Shown here: in pieces, positions 1 through 8,574 of the stretch | Position numbering within the stretch: the first letter of the stretch is position 1 | Layout: each line of letters begins with the position of its first letter | Assembly: GCA_965230485.1 (NCBI GenBank) | Contig: CBDDLA010000001.1 | Coordinates: forward strand, 248,001-312,000 | DNA from: Putridiphycobacter sp965230485 | GTDB lineage: Bacteria; Bacteroidota; Bacteroidia; Flavobacteriales_D; Crocinitomicaceae | Length of the DNA: 64,000 nucleotides | Direction: 5' to 3' | Notes under the pieces: generated by a model | Told to the model about the DNA's origin: nothing | What the model saw: only the letters and a program-made list of their open reading frames with translations | Database searches by the model: none | Program-made: the position numbers and the translations under genes

Positions 1-1
1 T

Positions 2-1222
2 ACTTTTCCAAGTGGAAGTTCTACTATTTCACTCATTTGGGCATATGGTAATGGGATAAATCTTGCCTACCATGGCGGAAGAGGGGCAACCACTATTTCT
101 ATTACTCCAGATTGCACAAACAGTAACACTAGTAACACCTTAAACCCAATGGTTTGTGAATCTTATTTGTCCCCACTCGGCAATACATATACTTCTTCTG
201 GAACATACATTGAAACTTTGCCTAATTCTGTTGGCTGTGATAGTGTTATTACCATTAACCTATCTGTCAATGCAACAAGCTCTGATATCACTACAACCGC
301 GTGTAAAGAGTACACTGCACCTAGTGGTATAGTTTACAGTCAATCAGGCACCTATAATGATACAATATTAAATTCAGCAGGATGTGACAGTGTCATTACG
401 ATTGAATTAGAGATTCTAGAGTCTTTTAGTAATATTTCTTTAACGTCTTGCAATTCATCAGTTATTTCTCAAAGTGGTAATCAAATATGGAGTAATTCAG
501 GGACATATACGGATACAATAACTAATTCCTCCGGTTGCGATAGTATAATGACTGTTGCCCTCACATTGTTGCAGTCAAGCAATAGTTCAATTAGCGTTGA
601 TGAATGTAATACTTATACAAGTCCGAGTGGAGTGATATACAACCAATCAGGGGTATATAACGATACTATTCAAAATGCTGATGGCTGTGATAGTATTATA
701 GAAATTACACTTCAGATTACAAATGTTGATTATACTGTAAACGTGACCTTTAATGATCCGAATTTTCCGAATCACGTAGGAGAAATATTGAATTCAGCTC
801 AGCCAAACGCTACTTATCAGTGGATTGATTGCGATAATGGAAACTTGCCATTGCCAGGAGAGACTAATCAGCAGTTTGCTGCTAGCGATCCGGGGTCATA
901 TGCTGTAATTGTATCCGAAGCTAACTGCTCTGACACTTCAGACTGTATTACGGTCACGCTATTATCAGTTGTTGAGCCCGAGCAAATTTCAATGGAATAT
1001 TATCCTAATCCTTCACAATCAGAAGTTTTCTTTGAGTTTAGCGGAGAAATAAATTCTGCTCAAATCAACGTATTTTCCGTTTCCGGGCAACTGATTTCAT
1101 CATGGCAGTTGAACGGAGCTGGTACAAAAGGAATTATTCTTCCATCAGAATCAGGCGTCTATTTTGCAAAAGTTCAGATTGATAAAGAAGATTATAAAAC
1201 GGTTAAGCTAATTAAGTATTAA
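2..1222 (+). CDS. T9SS type A sorted surface protein with GCDS repeats (5' partial)
   Basis: The reading frame is open from the left edge, so the true start lies outside the window; the ATG at 149 is internal. Four copies of a cysteine-rich unit (C..Y..PSG..Y..SGTY.DTI.N..GCDS) begin at Cys codons 155, 302, 449 and 605, giving periods of 147, 147 and 156 bp. The last about 75 residues, from YYPNPSQSE, match the type A T9SS sorting domain that directs outer-membrane export and surface attachment in Bacteroidota. The units resemble repeats of large secreted or adhesin-like proteins, but the function is not predictable. The stop codon overlaps the end of the convergent ABC transporter gene by 11 bp. 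Confidence 0.85.
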   Translation, partial: TFPSGSSTISLIWAYGNGINLAYHGGRGATTISITPDCTNSNTSNTLNPMVCESYLSPLGNTYTSSGTYIETLPNSVGCDSVITINLSVNATSSDITTTACKEYTAPSGIVYSQSGTYNDTILNSAGCDSVITIELEILESFSNISLTSCNSSVISQSGNQIWSNSGTYTDTITNSSGCDSIMTVALTLLQSSNSSISVDECNTYTSPSGVIYNQSGVYNDTIQNADGCDSIIEITLQITNVDYTVNVTFNDPNFPNHVGEILNSAQPNATYQWIDCDNGNLPLPGETNQQFAASDPGSYAVIVSEANCSDTSDCITVTLLSVVEPEQISMEYYPNPSQSEVFFEFSGEINSAQINVFSVSGQLISSWQLNGAGTKGIILPSESGVYFAKVQIDKEDYKTVKLIKY

Positions 1223-2981
1223 TTTCTTCTGATAATTTTTGCTTAGCATAAATAGAATTGTAGACACCATTTAGTGAGAGAAGTTTCTCATGATTTCCGA
1301 TTTCTACAATAGTGTTTCCATCAAGTACTATGATTCTATCGGCATATTTTATACTCGAAATTCGGTGGCTAATAATAAAATTAGTACTATTCTCGAGGTC
1401 TTTTTTGATGGCTTTTAAGATAGACTCTTCAGTTTCATTATCCACAGCAGACAAACAGTCATCAAAAATAATAAAGCTTGGCTTTTTTACTAATGCTCTA
1501 GCGATAGCAATACGCTGTTTTTGTCCACCTGATAAATTAATACCCCTTTCTCCTAAAATGGTGTCATACTTTTTGGGAAACTCAAGAATACTGCCGTGAA
1601 TTCCAGCCTGCTCTGCAGCTTCAAAAATTTTAGCGTCATCTTCTAATGTTTCCTGCAAACCAAAGCTGATATTGTTTTTAATGGAGTCAGAAAATAAGAA
1701 ATGCTCTTGCGGGACATAGCCGATTGATTGTCTCCAACTGTCAATGTTAGAGGTTTTTAGGCTTTTTCCATCAATAATTATGTCTCCATCAGTTGGGTCA
1801 ATTAATCTCAAGAGTAAATAGGCTAAGCTCGATTTTCCAGATCCCGTTTTACCAATTACACCAATAGTCTCCCCTTTATTAATTGTAAAATTGATATCAG
1901 ATAAGGCTTTTACACCACTATTTTCATAGGTCAAGCCAACATTTTTAAATTCAATAGATTGGTTAAAACTAATTGGTGAATCAGAAGGGTTTACAACTTC
2001 TGGTTTCTCCTGTAAAAATTCATTAATCCGTTCTTGAGATGCTGCAGCCCTTTGTATTAAAGAAGTGACCCAACCAACAGATGCAAAAGGCCAGGTCAGC
2101 ATATTAATAAAAATAACAAATTGAGCAATTTCACCACTATTTATAAGTCCGGCTTGAGCTTGTTTGATGCCTAAATATATTGTTAGTATATTACTTAAAC
2201 CAATTAAAAAAACAATAGTTGGCATAAATAAGGCCGTAGTTTTAGCCAAGGACAAAGAAGCATTTTTATAGGTGTTCGCCTGCGTATTGAAATTGTTTAT
2301 GGATTCGCTTTCCTTAATATATGATTTTATGACTCTAATGCCAGAAAAATTCTCCTGAACAAATGTGGATAGCTTTGACTGCTCTTTTTGTACGAAATTA
2401 CTTTTTTTATTTAGGGTAAAACTAACAAAGTATATTAGTACCGACATGATTGGTAGAGGAATAAGTACATAAAGGGTAAGTGTAGGACTTACTCTTACCA
2501 TCACAAATATGATTAGTATTGACATAATAACCAGGTTGATGGTGTACATAATTCCTGGTCCTAAATACATTCGAACCTTAGAGACGTCTTCGCTAATTCT
2601 ATTCATTAAATCACCAGTTGCATTCTTTTTGTAAAAGTTAAACGATAATCTTTGATATTGGTCATAAATCTCATTTTTCATGTCATATTCAATGAATCGT
2701 GACATTTTGATAATTGTCTGACGAGTGAAGAACAGAAATACACCTTTTAAAAGCGAATATGTGACATAAAAACCAGCGCTAATAAGCGCAATCTTAAGGA
2801 CGTCTGATAATATAATGTCACTTTTTGAAAGATCTGTAGATACCAAGTCATTAATGGTATCGCGAACAACGCCAGGCATCATCACACCAAAAATATTTGA
2901 TATAAAAATGAAGAGAATACCAAGCAATAAATACCCTTTATATTTTATTAAAAATTTGTTTAAATAATAGAGTGATGACAT
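1212..2981 (-). CDS. ABC exporter half-transporter, MsbA/YheI type
   Basis: 589 residues: an N-terminal six-helix exporter domain (about 1-320) and a C-terminal ATPase. Visible motifs are Walker A GKTGSGKS (about 377-384), Q-loop Gln near 425, signature LSGGQ (about 483) and the switch His in ISHR (about 539). Walker B reads FIIFDDCLSAVD, so Asp 508 replaces the usual catalytic Glu, as in the degenerate subunits of heterodimeric exporters (YheI/BmrC type). No second half-transporter is adjacent. The substrate could be a lipid, drug or peptide and cannot be told from sequence. The gene is divergent from leucine dehydrogenase and convergent with the T9SS gene. Family confident, substrate unknown. 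Confidence 0.88.
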   Translation of the reverse strand: MSSLYYLNKFLIKYKGYLLLGILFIFISNIFGVMMPGVVRDTINDLVSTDLSKSDIILSDVLKIALISAGFYVTYSLLKGVFLFFTRQTIIKMSRFIEYDMKNEIYDQYQRLSFNFYKKNATGDLMNRISEDVSKVRMYLGPGIMYTINLVIMSILIIFVMVRVSPTLTLYVLIPLPIMSVLIYFVSFTLNKKSNFVQKEQSKLSTFVQENFSGIRVIKSYIKESESINNFNTQANTYKNASLSLAKTTALFMPTIVFLIGLSNILTIYLGIKQAQAGLINSGEIAQFVIFINMLTWPFASVGWVTSLIQRAAASQERINEFLQEKPEVVNPSDSPISFNQSIEFKNVGLTYENSGVKALSDINFTINKGETIGVIGKTGSGKSSLAYLLLRLIDPTDGDIIIDGKSLKTSNIDSWRQSIGYVPQEHFLFSDSIKNNISFGLQETLEDDAKIFEAAEQAGIHGSILEFPKKYDTILGERGINLSGGQKQRIAIARALVKKPSFIIFDDCLSAVDNETEESILKAIKKDLENSTNFIISHRISSIKYADRIIVLDGNTIVEIGNHEKLLSLNGVYNSIYAKQKLSEEINT

Positions 2982-2991
2982 TATAAATGAT

Positions 2992-2999
2992 TATTTTTG
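2992..2999 (+). promoter_or_regulatory. Candidate -7 box for leucine dehydrogenase
   Basis: TATTTTTG matches TAnnTTTG exactly and lies about 60 bases before the ATG at 3059. The nearest TTG is too far upstream to be a standard -33 element. It almost abuts the oppositely oriented candidate for the ABC exporter. Confidence 0.3.
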
Positions 3000-3003
3000 C
3001 AAC

Positions 3004-3011
3004 AAAATTAG
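3004..3011 (-). promoter_or_regulatory. Candidate -7 box for the ABC exporter
   Basis: On the minus strand this reads TAATTTTG, an exact match to the Bacteroidota -7 consensus TAnnTTTG, 22 bases upstream of the start at 2981. I see no TTG -33 element at the expected spacing, so this is a half-match. Confidence 0.3.
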
Positions 3012-3058
3012 TGAAAACTAAGTACCATTTAGTCATAAAAAAAATAAACTTCTAATTT

Positions 3059-4156
3059 ATGTTTGAAGTCAAAAATATTGAAGAAACTGATTTAGCGACG
3101 AATCCAGTGATTAAGAGGATGTCGCAGTATAATCATGAGCAATTACTTTTTTGTAATGATAATGCAACGGGTTTAAAAGCCATTATTGCAGTTCATAATA
3201 CGGTTCTTGGCCCTGCACTTGGAGGGACAAGAATGTGGCAGTATAATAATGAATTAGAAGCCTTAAATGATGTACTCAGATTATCGAGAGGTATGACTTA
3301 TAAAAATGCTATTTCTGGGCTAAATTTAGGAGGTGGTAAGGCAGTTATTATTGGTGATTCAAGAACAGAAAAGAACGAAGCTTTGTTCCGTCGATTTGGA
3401 AAGTTTGTTCAAAGCTTGGGTGGAAAGTATATTACGGCTGAAGATGTAGGTATATCACCCCAAGATATGACATGGGTTAATATGGAAACTAATCATGTTG
3501 TAGGTTTACCTGGTAAAAGTGGAGACCCCTCGCCAGTTACCGCCTATGGTGTATATATGGGAATGAAGGCTGCTGCAAAGGAACAATTTGGTTCTGACTC
3601 TTTAACTGGTAAAAAGGTGGCTGTTCAAGGTGTTGGACATGTTGGAGAGTACCTGGTTGAAAATTTAGCCAAGGAAAATGCTGAGATTTATATCACAGAT
3701 ATTCATGAAGCTACCCTTAAAAGGGTAGCTGCTCAACATGGTGCTAAAGTAGTTGGTTTAGAGGAAATTTATGATGTAGATATGGATATTTATGCACCTT
3801 GTGCCTTAGGTGCCACTGTCAATGATGATACATTGTCGAGATTAAAATGCAGCATTATTGCGGGTGCAGCCAATAACCAGCTTCAGTTAGAATCTGTGCA
3901 TGGAGAAGCTGTTACTTCTAAAGGTATTATTTATGTGCCAGACTTTATGATTAATGCCGGTGGTGTTATTAACTGCTTTGCAGAGGTAAAAGGTTATTCA
4001 GCTAAGTGGGCAATGGATAAAGCAGAAGATATATATGAAACTTCATTAAATATCATTAACAGATCTAAAGAGGGGGGGGAGCCTACCTATAAGATTGCTA
4101 ACGATATGGCGGAAGAAAGAATTGAGTCTATTGGCAAAGTGAAATTACCTTTATAA
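3059..4156 (+). CDS. ldh: Leucine (branched-chain amino acid) dehydrogenase
   Basis: 365 residues, the usual length for leucine dehydrogenases, which oxidatively deaminate Leu, Val and Ile with NAD+ in the cytoplasm. The N-terminal Glu/Leu/Phe/Val dehydrogenase domain carries the two active-site lysines in YKNA (Lys82) and LNLGGGKA (Lys94). The C-terminal Rossmann domain has GVGHVG at 191-196. An eight-G run at 4072-4079 encodes part of E-G-G-E (338-341), unusual in such AT-rich DNA. The stop overlaps the nusB start (TAATG), so the two are probably translationally coupled. Leucine preference over other branched substrates is inferred from overall similarity. Confidence 0.9.
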   Translation: MFEVKNIEETDLATNPVIKRMSQYNHEQLLFCNDNATGLKAIIAVHNTVLGPALGGTRMWQYNNELEALNDVLRLSRGMTYKNAISGLNLGGGKAVIIGDSRTEKNEALFRRFGKFVQSLGGKYITAEDVGISPQDMTWVNMETNHVVGLPGKSGDPSPVTAYGVYMGMKAAAKEQFGSDSLTGKKVAVQGVGHVGEYLVENLAKENAEIYITDIHEATLKRVAAQHGAKVVGLEEIYDVDMDIYAPCALGATVNDDTLSRLKCSIIAGAANNQLQLESVHGEAVTSKGIIYVPDFMINAGGVINCFAEVKGYSAKWAMDKAEDIYETSLNIINRSKEGGEPTYKIANDMAEERIESIGKVKLPL

Positions 4157-5112
4157 TGCTAAACAGAAGACATTTAAGGATTAAAGCCCTACAAATATTG
4201 TATGCATTCTATCAAACAGAAGATGCGGAGTATCAGAAGTTTGAAAAAGATATGTTTGCATCAATGTCGAAAATGTATGACTTGTACATTTATTTTTTAT
4301 TAGTTTTTGAAGAACTACATGATTTCGCTCAGGAACGAATTGAAGAGAGGCAGCAACGAAAAAGAGCGACTGACGAAGATTTAAACCCTAATACCAAATT
4401 TGTACAAGGTAGAATTATACAACACCTAAAAGCCAATACAGATTTAAGGTCAAAATCAGAATCTCGAAAAATCAATTGGCAGTCCGATCCTAAAAAAGAC
4501 ATGCTTCTTAAAATGTATAATGTTATTATTAATAGTGATATATATGAGGCGTATATGCAGGATGAAGACACATCTTTTGAACACGAGAAGAAGTTTTTAA
4601 TGGAGTTATTCAAGACTGAAATAGCAAATTTTGGTTTATTACATGATTTTCTTGAAAATGAGACCGTTTATTGGCAAGATGATATAGATCTTGTTTGCTC
4701 TATGGTTCTGAAAACACTTAGGAATATTGAAGAAAATGATTCAGAAATATCAATTACTTTACTGCCATTGTTCAAGGATGAGGAAGATGAAGTAAGGTAT
4801 GCTCAATGTTTAATGAGGAACGTTGTTGAAAAAGACAATGAGAATAATCATTTGATTAGTAGTTTGACTAAAAACTGGGATCTGGATAGGATTGCAAAGA
4901 TGGACGTTATCATTTTAAAAATGGCTATTACAGAATTAATCGTATTCCCTTCTATTCCGGTAAAAGTGTCTTTAAATGAATATATTGAAATTGCAAAGTT
5001 TTACAGTAGCCCTCAAAGTAAAGTCTTTATTAATGGTGTACTTGACAAGTCAATTATAGTACTGAAAAAAGAGGGGAAAATTAACAAAAGTGGTAGAGGT
5101 TTACTAACCTGA
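4156..5112 (+). CDS. nusB: Transcription antitermination protein NusB, long Bacteroidota form
   Basis: 318 residues. NusB binds boxA RNA with NusE and promotes antitermination of rRNA transcription. The helical NusB domain occupies about 180-310 and includes the typical end I.K.DVIILKMAI.E followed by VFINGVLDK. The long N-terminal extension (about 1-180, charged and helical) is absent from the roughly 140-residue E. coli protein but is normal in this phylum. The ATG overlaps the leucine dehydrogenase stop, and DUF1573 and yajC follow closely, an order widely conserved in Bacteroidota. Confidence 0.88.
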   Translation: MLNRRHLRIKALQILYAFYQTEDAEYQKFEKDMFASMSKMYDLYIYFLLVFEELHDFAQERIEERQQRKRATDEDLNPNTKFVQGRIIQHLKANTDLRSKSESRKINWQSDPKKDMLLKMYNVIINSDIYEAYMQDEDTSFEHEKKFLMELFKTEIANFGLLHDFLENETVYWQDDIDLVCSMVLKTLRNIEENDSEISITLLPLFKDEEDEVRYAQCLMRNVVEKDNENNHLISSLTKNWDLDRIAKMDVIILKMAITELIVFPSIPVKVSLNEYIEIAKFYSSPQSKVFINGVLDKSIIVLKKEGKINKSGRGLLT

Positions 5113-5130
5113 TAATAAATAGATATTAAT

Positions 5131-5565
5131 ATGAAAAATAGTATTGCAATAGTATCCATTTTATTTCTATTTGGCGCGTGCACAAGTAACGCCGGACATA
5201 ATGTGGAGGAAAGAAAAACTAATTATGCAGAGATGTTAGATAAACCAACATCTATTGAGTTTGAAGAAATGGCATTCGATTTTGGGTCGGTTAAGGACGG
5301 TGAAAAAGTCGACCATACTTTTAAGTTTAAGAATACTGGTGACGAATCACTCGTTTTGATTGACGTAAAAGGATCGTGCGGATGTACTGTACCAGAAAAT
5401 TGGCCTAAACAGCCAATTCTTCCAGGTGAATCAGGTCAGATTGATGTCACATTTGATTCTAAAAATAGAGTAGGTAAAGTAAGGAAAACAGTAAGAATAC
5501 AAGCAAATACAGAACCAGCGAAAACTACCCTTGAAATTACAGGAGAAGTCGTTGAAAAAATTTAA
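5131..5565 (+). CDS. DUF1573 lipoprotein
   Basis: 144 residues with a lipoprotein signal peptide: charged MKN, a hydrophobic stretch and lipobox FGAC with the lipidated Cys at 17. Residues about 40-142 form a DUF1573 immunoglobulin-like domain, with F.FG.V..GE.V.H.F.F.N.G near its start and a CGCT motif. The family is secreted or membrane anchored, common in Bacteroidota, and lacks an established function. It sits 18 bp after nusB and 11 bp before yajC, probably one transcript. Confidence 0.85.
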   Translation: MKNSIAIVSILFLFGACTSNAGHNVEERKTNYAEMLDKPTSIEFEEMAFDFGSVKDGEKVDHTFKFKNTGDESLVLIDVKGSCGCTVPENWPKQPILPGESGQIDVTFDSKNRVGKVRKTVRIQANTEPAKTTLEITGEVVEKI

Positions 5566-5576
5566 AAAATAAAACT

Positions 5577-5882
5577 ATGAATTTAACGTTATTACAAGCG
5601 GAAGGTGGTGATTGGACGCAATTTATACCATTATTACTCATTGCTGTGGTCTTTTATTTCTTTATGATCAGACCACAAATGAAAAGAAGCAAGGAAGCAA
5701 AGCAGTTTAGAGAAAACCTGTCAGTTGGAGATAAGGTAATTACTTCTGGTGGTATCCATGGTAAAATACTTGAAATCAACGAGACAAATGTTCTTATTTC
5801 AGTAGATAGTGGAAAAATGAGAATTGAAAAAAATTCAATTACCAGCAACGAAATGGAGCAATTGTCAAATAAGACAAGGTAG
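5577..5882 (+). CDS. yajC: Preprotein translocase accessory subunit YajC
   Basis: 101 residues with a single transmembrane segment (about 16-34, FIPLLLIAVVFYFFMIRPQ) followed by the conserved basic RPQMKR and a cytoplasmic domain with GDKVITSGGIHGKI. YajC associates with SecDF at the Sec translocon in the inner membrane. It ends the nusB-DUF1573-yajC operon; a strong terminator hairpin follows 20 bp later. In many relatives a CdaR/YbbR gene and coaE follow here, but they do not in this window. Confidence 0.93.
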   Translation: MNLTLLQAEGGDWTQFIPLLLIAVVFYFFMIRPQMKRSKEAKQFRENLSVGDKVITSGGIHGKILEINETNVLISVDSGKMRIEKNSITSNEMEQLSNKTR

Positions 5883-5902
5883 CTTTAATCAATAAATCTT
5901 AA

Positions 5903-5935
5903 AAAAATAACCTTGTTATCTACAAGGTTATTTTT
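5903..5935 (+). terminator. Rho-independent terminator after yajC
   Basis: A perfect 13-bp inverted repeat (5903-5915 with 5923-5935) with a 7-base loop. Its 3' arm ends in a run of five T, and it closes the ldh-nusB-yajC operon. Confidence 0.85.
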
Positions 5936-5982
5936 GTTTGCGACCAACTTTTTTAGTTTGGGTGGTGTAATTAGGTAAAAAG

Positions 5983-6414
5983 ATGAAGCACAATTGCCTA
6001 TTTACTTTACTGCTTACTCTGGTTTTTACAGCATGTTGTAAGAAAAAAATGGTGGTTCCTACCATAAGCATCAATTATCCTAAATTAGAGGTAGGGACCA
6101 ATATTGTAATAGATCAATATTCTGATAAAGATTCAATAAATGGAAGTTATACTAAAACTATATCCTCCGAAGATAAGGTAACTGAAGATGATGGCTATGT
6201 GTATAGATTATATATTGATGATTACTTTAAATATTATGTCGTCAATGTTTTTGATGTTAATTTGGACACTACTTTAACCGAAGCTCTATTAATCTATTCT
6301 GATACAATTTCTAATGTTTCGTATGAATTGAAGGGAACATGCAGCCATAAGATAAGGAATTTCTCGTATATCCATAATGGAATAAAAAAAACAGAAACAA
6401 TCATCAATAAATAG
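5983..6414 (+). CDS. Small lipoprotein of unknown function, paralogue of the next gene
   Basis: 143 residues. The N-terminus is a lipoprotein signal with lipobox FTAC (Cys18) followed by a second Cys and Lys. I recognise no domain. It shares a clear pattern with the following gene: a PxLxxxNYP-like opening, a Y(K)YYVVN central strand, and a C-terminal block with SDTISNV, ELKG.C and a Y.HNG motif. The two are therefore a tandem duplication. The protein probably forms a small all-beta domain on the inner leaflet of the outer membrane; that is inference. Confidence 0.7.
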   Translation: MKHNCLFTLLLTLVFTACCKKKMVVPTISINYPKLEVGTNIVIDQYSDKDSINGSYTKTISSEDKVTEDDGYVYRLYIDDYFKYYVVNVFDVNLDTTLTEALLIYSDTISNVSYELKGTCSHKIRNFSYIHNGIKKTETIINK

Positions 6415-6416
6415 TT

Positions 6417-6842
6417 GTGCATCTCATAAGACACTTATATTTAGTTATATTAATATTAGTAATGACAAGTTGCTGTAAGTATGACTTGAATAAACCGCGT
6501 TTAGCTTTTTTTTACCCAAATCTTAAAACCTATGATTATATTGTGGAAAGATCTTATAATTTAAAAGATACAATAGAGCAGCAATATATTGAAACCGTTA
6601 TTCATGACAGTCAAAATAATCATTTCAGACATAGTATACTATTAACAAGTGCATACAAATATTTTATTATTGAAGCATATCGTGTGATTGAAAACAGCTC
6701 AGACAATGACTCAATTCTTGTATTCTCTGATACCATCTCAAACGTTCAGTTTGAATTAAAAGGGAGATGTAATAAAAGAGTTGAAAATTTATCGTATTGG
6801 CACAATGGGAAAATGAAATCTGATTTAGAAATTTTTAAGTGA
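6417..6842 (+). CDS. Small lipoprotein of unknown function, tandem paralogue
   Basis: 141 residues from a GTG start two bases after the previous stop. GTG is chosen because the resulting N-terminus is a good lipoprotein signal with lipobox VMTSC (Cys19); the only early ATG falls inside the hydrophobic core. The C-terminal SDTISNV, ELKG.C and YWHNGK motifs repeat those of the upstream gene. No function is recognised. Tight spacing suggests both are made from one mRNA. Confidence 0.68.
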   Translation: MHLIRHLYLVILILVMTSCCKYDLNKPRLAFFYPNLKTYDYIVERSYNLKDTIEQQYIETVIHDSQNNHFRHSILLTSAYKYFIIEAYRVIENSSDNDSILVFSDTISNVQFELKGRCNKRVENLSYWHNGKMKSDLEIFK

Positions 6843-6986
6843 TAATAAATACATCAGGCAAAACATTCCACCATGCTTTAAGATTGATTCATTGATCTTT
6901 ATTGTTCTGCTTCCTTCGATAAAAAGAACTGACTAATTATAATAAAAACAATTATTTATGTTAACTTGGAGCTCTAAATATAAAAT

Positions 6987-7823
6987 ATGAAAGTTACAAT
7001 AATAATACTAGCTGGGTTATTATTTTTAGGATGTAAAAAAACTCCTCCTATTGCACCAATTACATCAGTACCAACCCTTACGGTTAACCAACCAGCTCAG
7101 GAGTTTTATGATTTGGGTAGTTATTATAAGTTCGATTGTATCGCCATTGATGAGTCTGAGCTAGCTTTCATTAAATATGAAATAGAAACGCCCAAAGCCA
7201 ATTATAATTACATTGACTCTGGTATTTTTGCAATTGGTGGTAATAACACTTTTTTAGAAGATAGTATATTTATTCCTCGTACTGCTAGTTTGGGATTGTA
7301 CAAAATAAAATTTTCTGCTTTTAATAAGGGCTTTATTCAATCTAATGTGGTAGAATATTATTTTGTTTTAGAAGAAGATAGTATAAAAACCCATAAACCG
7401 GTGAGTACAATTGGAGACTCAGATTCAATAGTAATGAGCCTTTTTAAAAATTCAAATAACTTCGTCGATTCTATTTCAGTTTTTAATTATACACAGAATA
7501 AATACATTGGATCTTTAAGTAATTATGGAGGGATTAAATATATTGGTATTCAGGGAACTCAAACCGGTTTAGAAGGATCAGTTAGTAAATTGTTTAACCT
7601 TGAGCAAACTACTCAGAATCCAATCGGATACAGAATAGATTTTGAAAATATCTTTAATCCGACAGGCGTGTTTGTATCAGCATATAGTTATGCTTCTGAC
7701 GAGGCATATTATGTTAAGACAGGTGAAGTAACCTACTTTGATTATCCGTTTAATTTTTCGTTTTTTAATCTTGGGAGCTATCACCCACATTATGATAGCT
7801 ATGGCATTTATTACACAATATAA
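6987..7823 (+). CDS. Lipoprotein with a possible DUF4625-like region, unknown function
   Basis: 278 residues. Lipoprotein signal MKVTIIILAGLLFLGC (Cys16) followed by KK and a proline-rich linker. Residues about 30-130 look like a beta-sandwich (alternating hydrophobics, F.A.N.GF....V.YYF), loosely similar to DUF4625 domains of Bacteroidota lipoproteins; I am not sure of that family. The rest is asparagine- and tyrosine-rich with no recognised motif. It is separated from the paralogous lipoprotein pair by 144 bases in which I see no clear promoter or terminator. Confidence 0.6.
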   Translation: MKVTIIILAGLLFLGCKKTPPIAPITSVPTLTVNQPAQEFYDLGSYYKFDCIAIDESELAFIKYEIETPKANYNYIDSGIFAIGGNNTFLEDSIFIPRTASLGLYKIKFSAFNKGFIQSNVVEYYFVLEEDSIKTHKPVSTIGDSDSIVMSLFKNSNNFVDSISVFNYTQNKYIGSLSNYGGIKYIGIQGTQTGLEGSVSKLFNLEQTTQNPIGYRIDFENIFNPTGVFVSAYSYASDEAYYVKTGEVTYFDYPFNFSFFNLGSYHPHYDSYGIYYTI

Positions 7824-7914
7824 TTAGCTAGTTAAACGAAGTTAGCTTAATTTGGTATCACAAAATATCTTTAAAAAGATAAACGAATTATAAACAGAGA
7901 CTGTATTTCCCTTT

Positions 7915-8574
7915 CTAACGTCTACCGAAAATAGAGCTACCAATTCTAACCATAGTACTTCCTTCTTCAATGGCTGTTTGGTAGTCACCACTCATTCCCA
8001 TTGAAATTTCAGAAAAGTCTGGTGCATGGCTAAAAAAATGACTTTTTAATCGATCAAAAATTAATTTTAGTTTTTTAAATTCAGCTCTTACTATCTCTAA
8101 GTCATCAGTATATGTTGCCATTCCCATAATGCCAATAACTCTTACATTTTTTAAGCTAGAAAATTCATCACTCTTTAATATACTTCGAATAGAATCCTCA
8201 TCAAATCCAAATTTACTCTCTTCTTGAGCAATATGAAACTGTAATAAAACATGAATGATTCTGCTATTTTTTAAGGCTTCAGAATTAATCTTTTTCAAAA
8301 CCTTAAAACTATCTACGGAATGCACCAAATGCACAAATGGCGCAATATACTTCACTTTGTTGGTCTGCAAGTGCCCAATAAAGTGCCATTCAATATCATT
8401 TGGCAAGACATCATGTTTTTCCGCTAATTCTAAAGCCTTATTTTCTCCAAATACCCTTTGACCTTCATCATAGGCCTCTTGTATCATAGAAATTGGTTTG
8501 GTTTTAGAGACAGCTACCAATGTAACTCCTTTTGGAATTCGCTCTCTAACTGTATTTAAACCATTTTTAATCAT
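7915..8574 (-). CDS. yggS: YggS-family pyridoxal phosphate homeostasis protein
   Basis: 219 residues, the usual family length. YggS/PLPBP proteins bind PLP in a TIM barrel and buffer the vitamin B6 pool, with no known catalytic turnover. The PLP lysine is in VAVSKTKP (Lys24), followed by FGENKALE, WHFIGHLQTNK and the phosphate-binding SMGMSGDY near the end. It overlaps the upstream DUF1015 gene by 8 bp, so the two are probably coupled, a pairing I believe recurs in Bacteroidota. Confidence 0.93.
   Translation of the reverse strand: MIKNGLNTVRERIPKGVTLVAVSKTKPISMIQEAYDEGQRVFGENKALELAEKHDVLPNDIEWHFIGHLQTNKVKYIAPFVHLVHSVDSFKVLKKINSEALKNSRIIHVLLQFHIAQEESKFGFDEDSIRSILKSDEFSSLKNVRVIGIMGMATYTDDLEIVRAEFKKLKLIFDRLKSHFFSHAPDFSEISMGMSGDYQTAIEEGSTMVRIGSSIFGRR

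Noticed and set aside
6869..6900. AAGAT/ATCTT inverted repeat in the 6843-6986 gap
   Set aside because: Five-base stem with mismatched extension, below what I would call a terminator.
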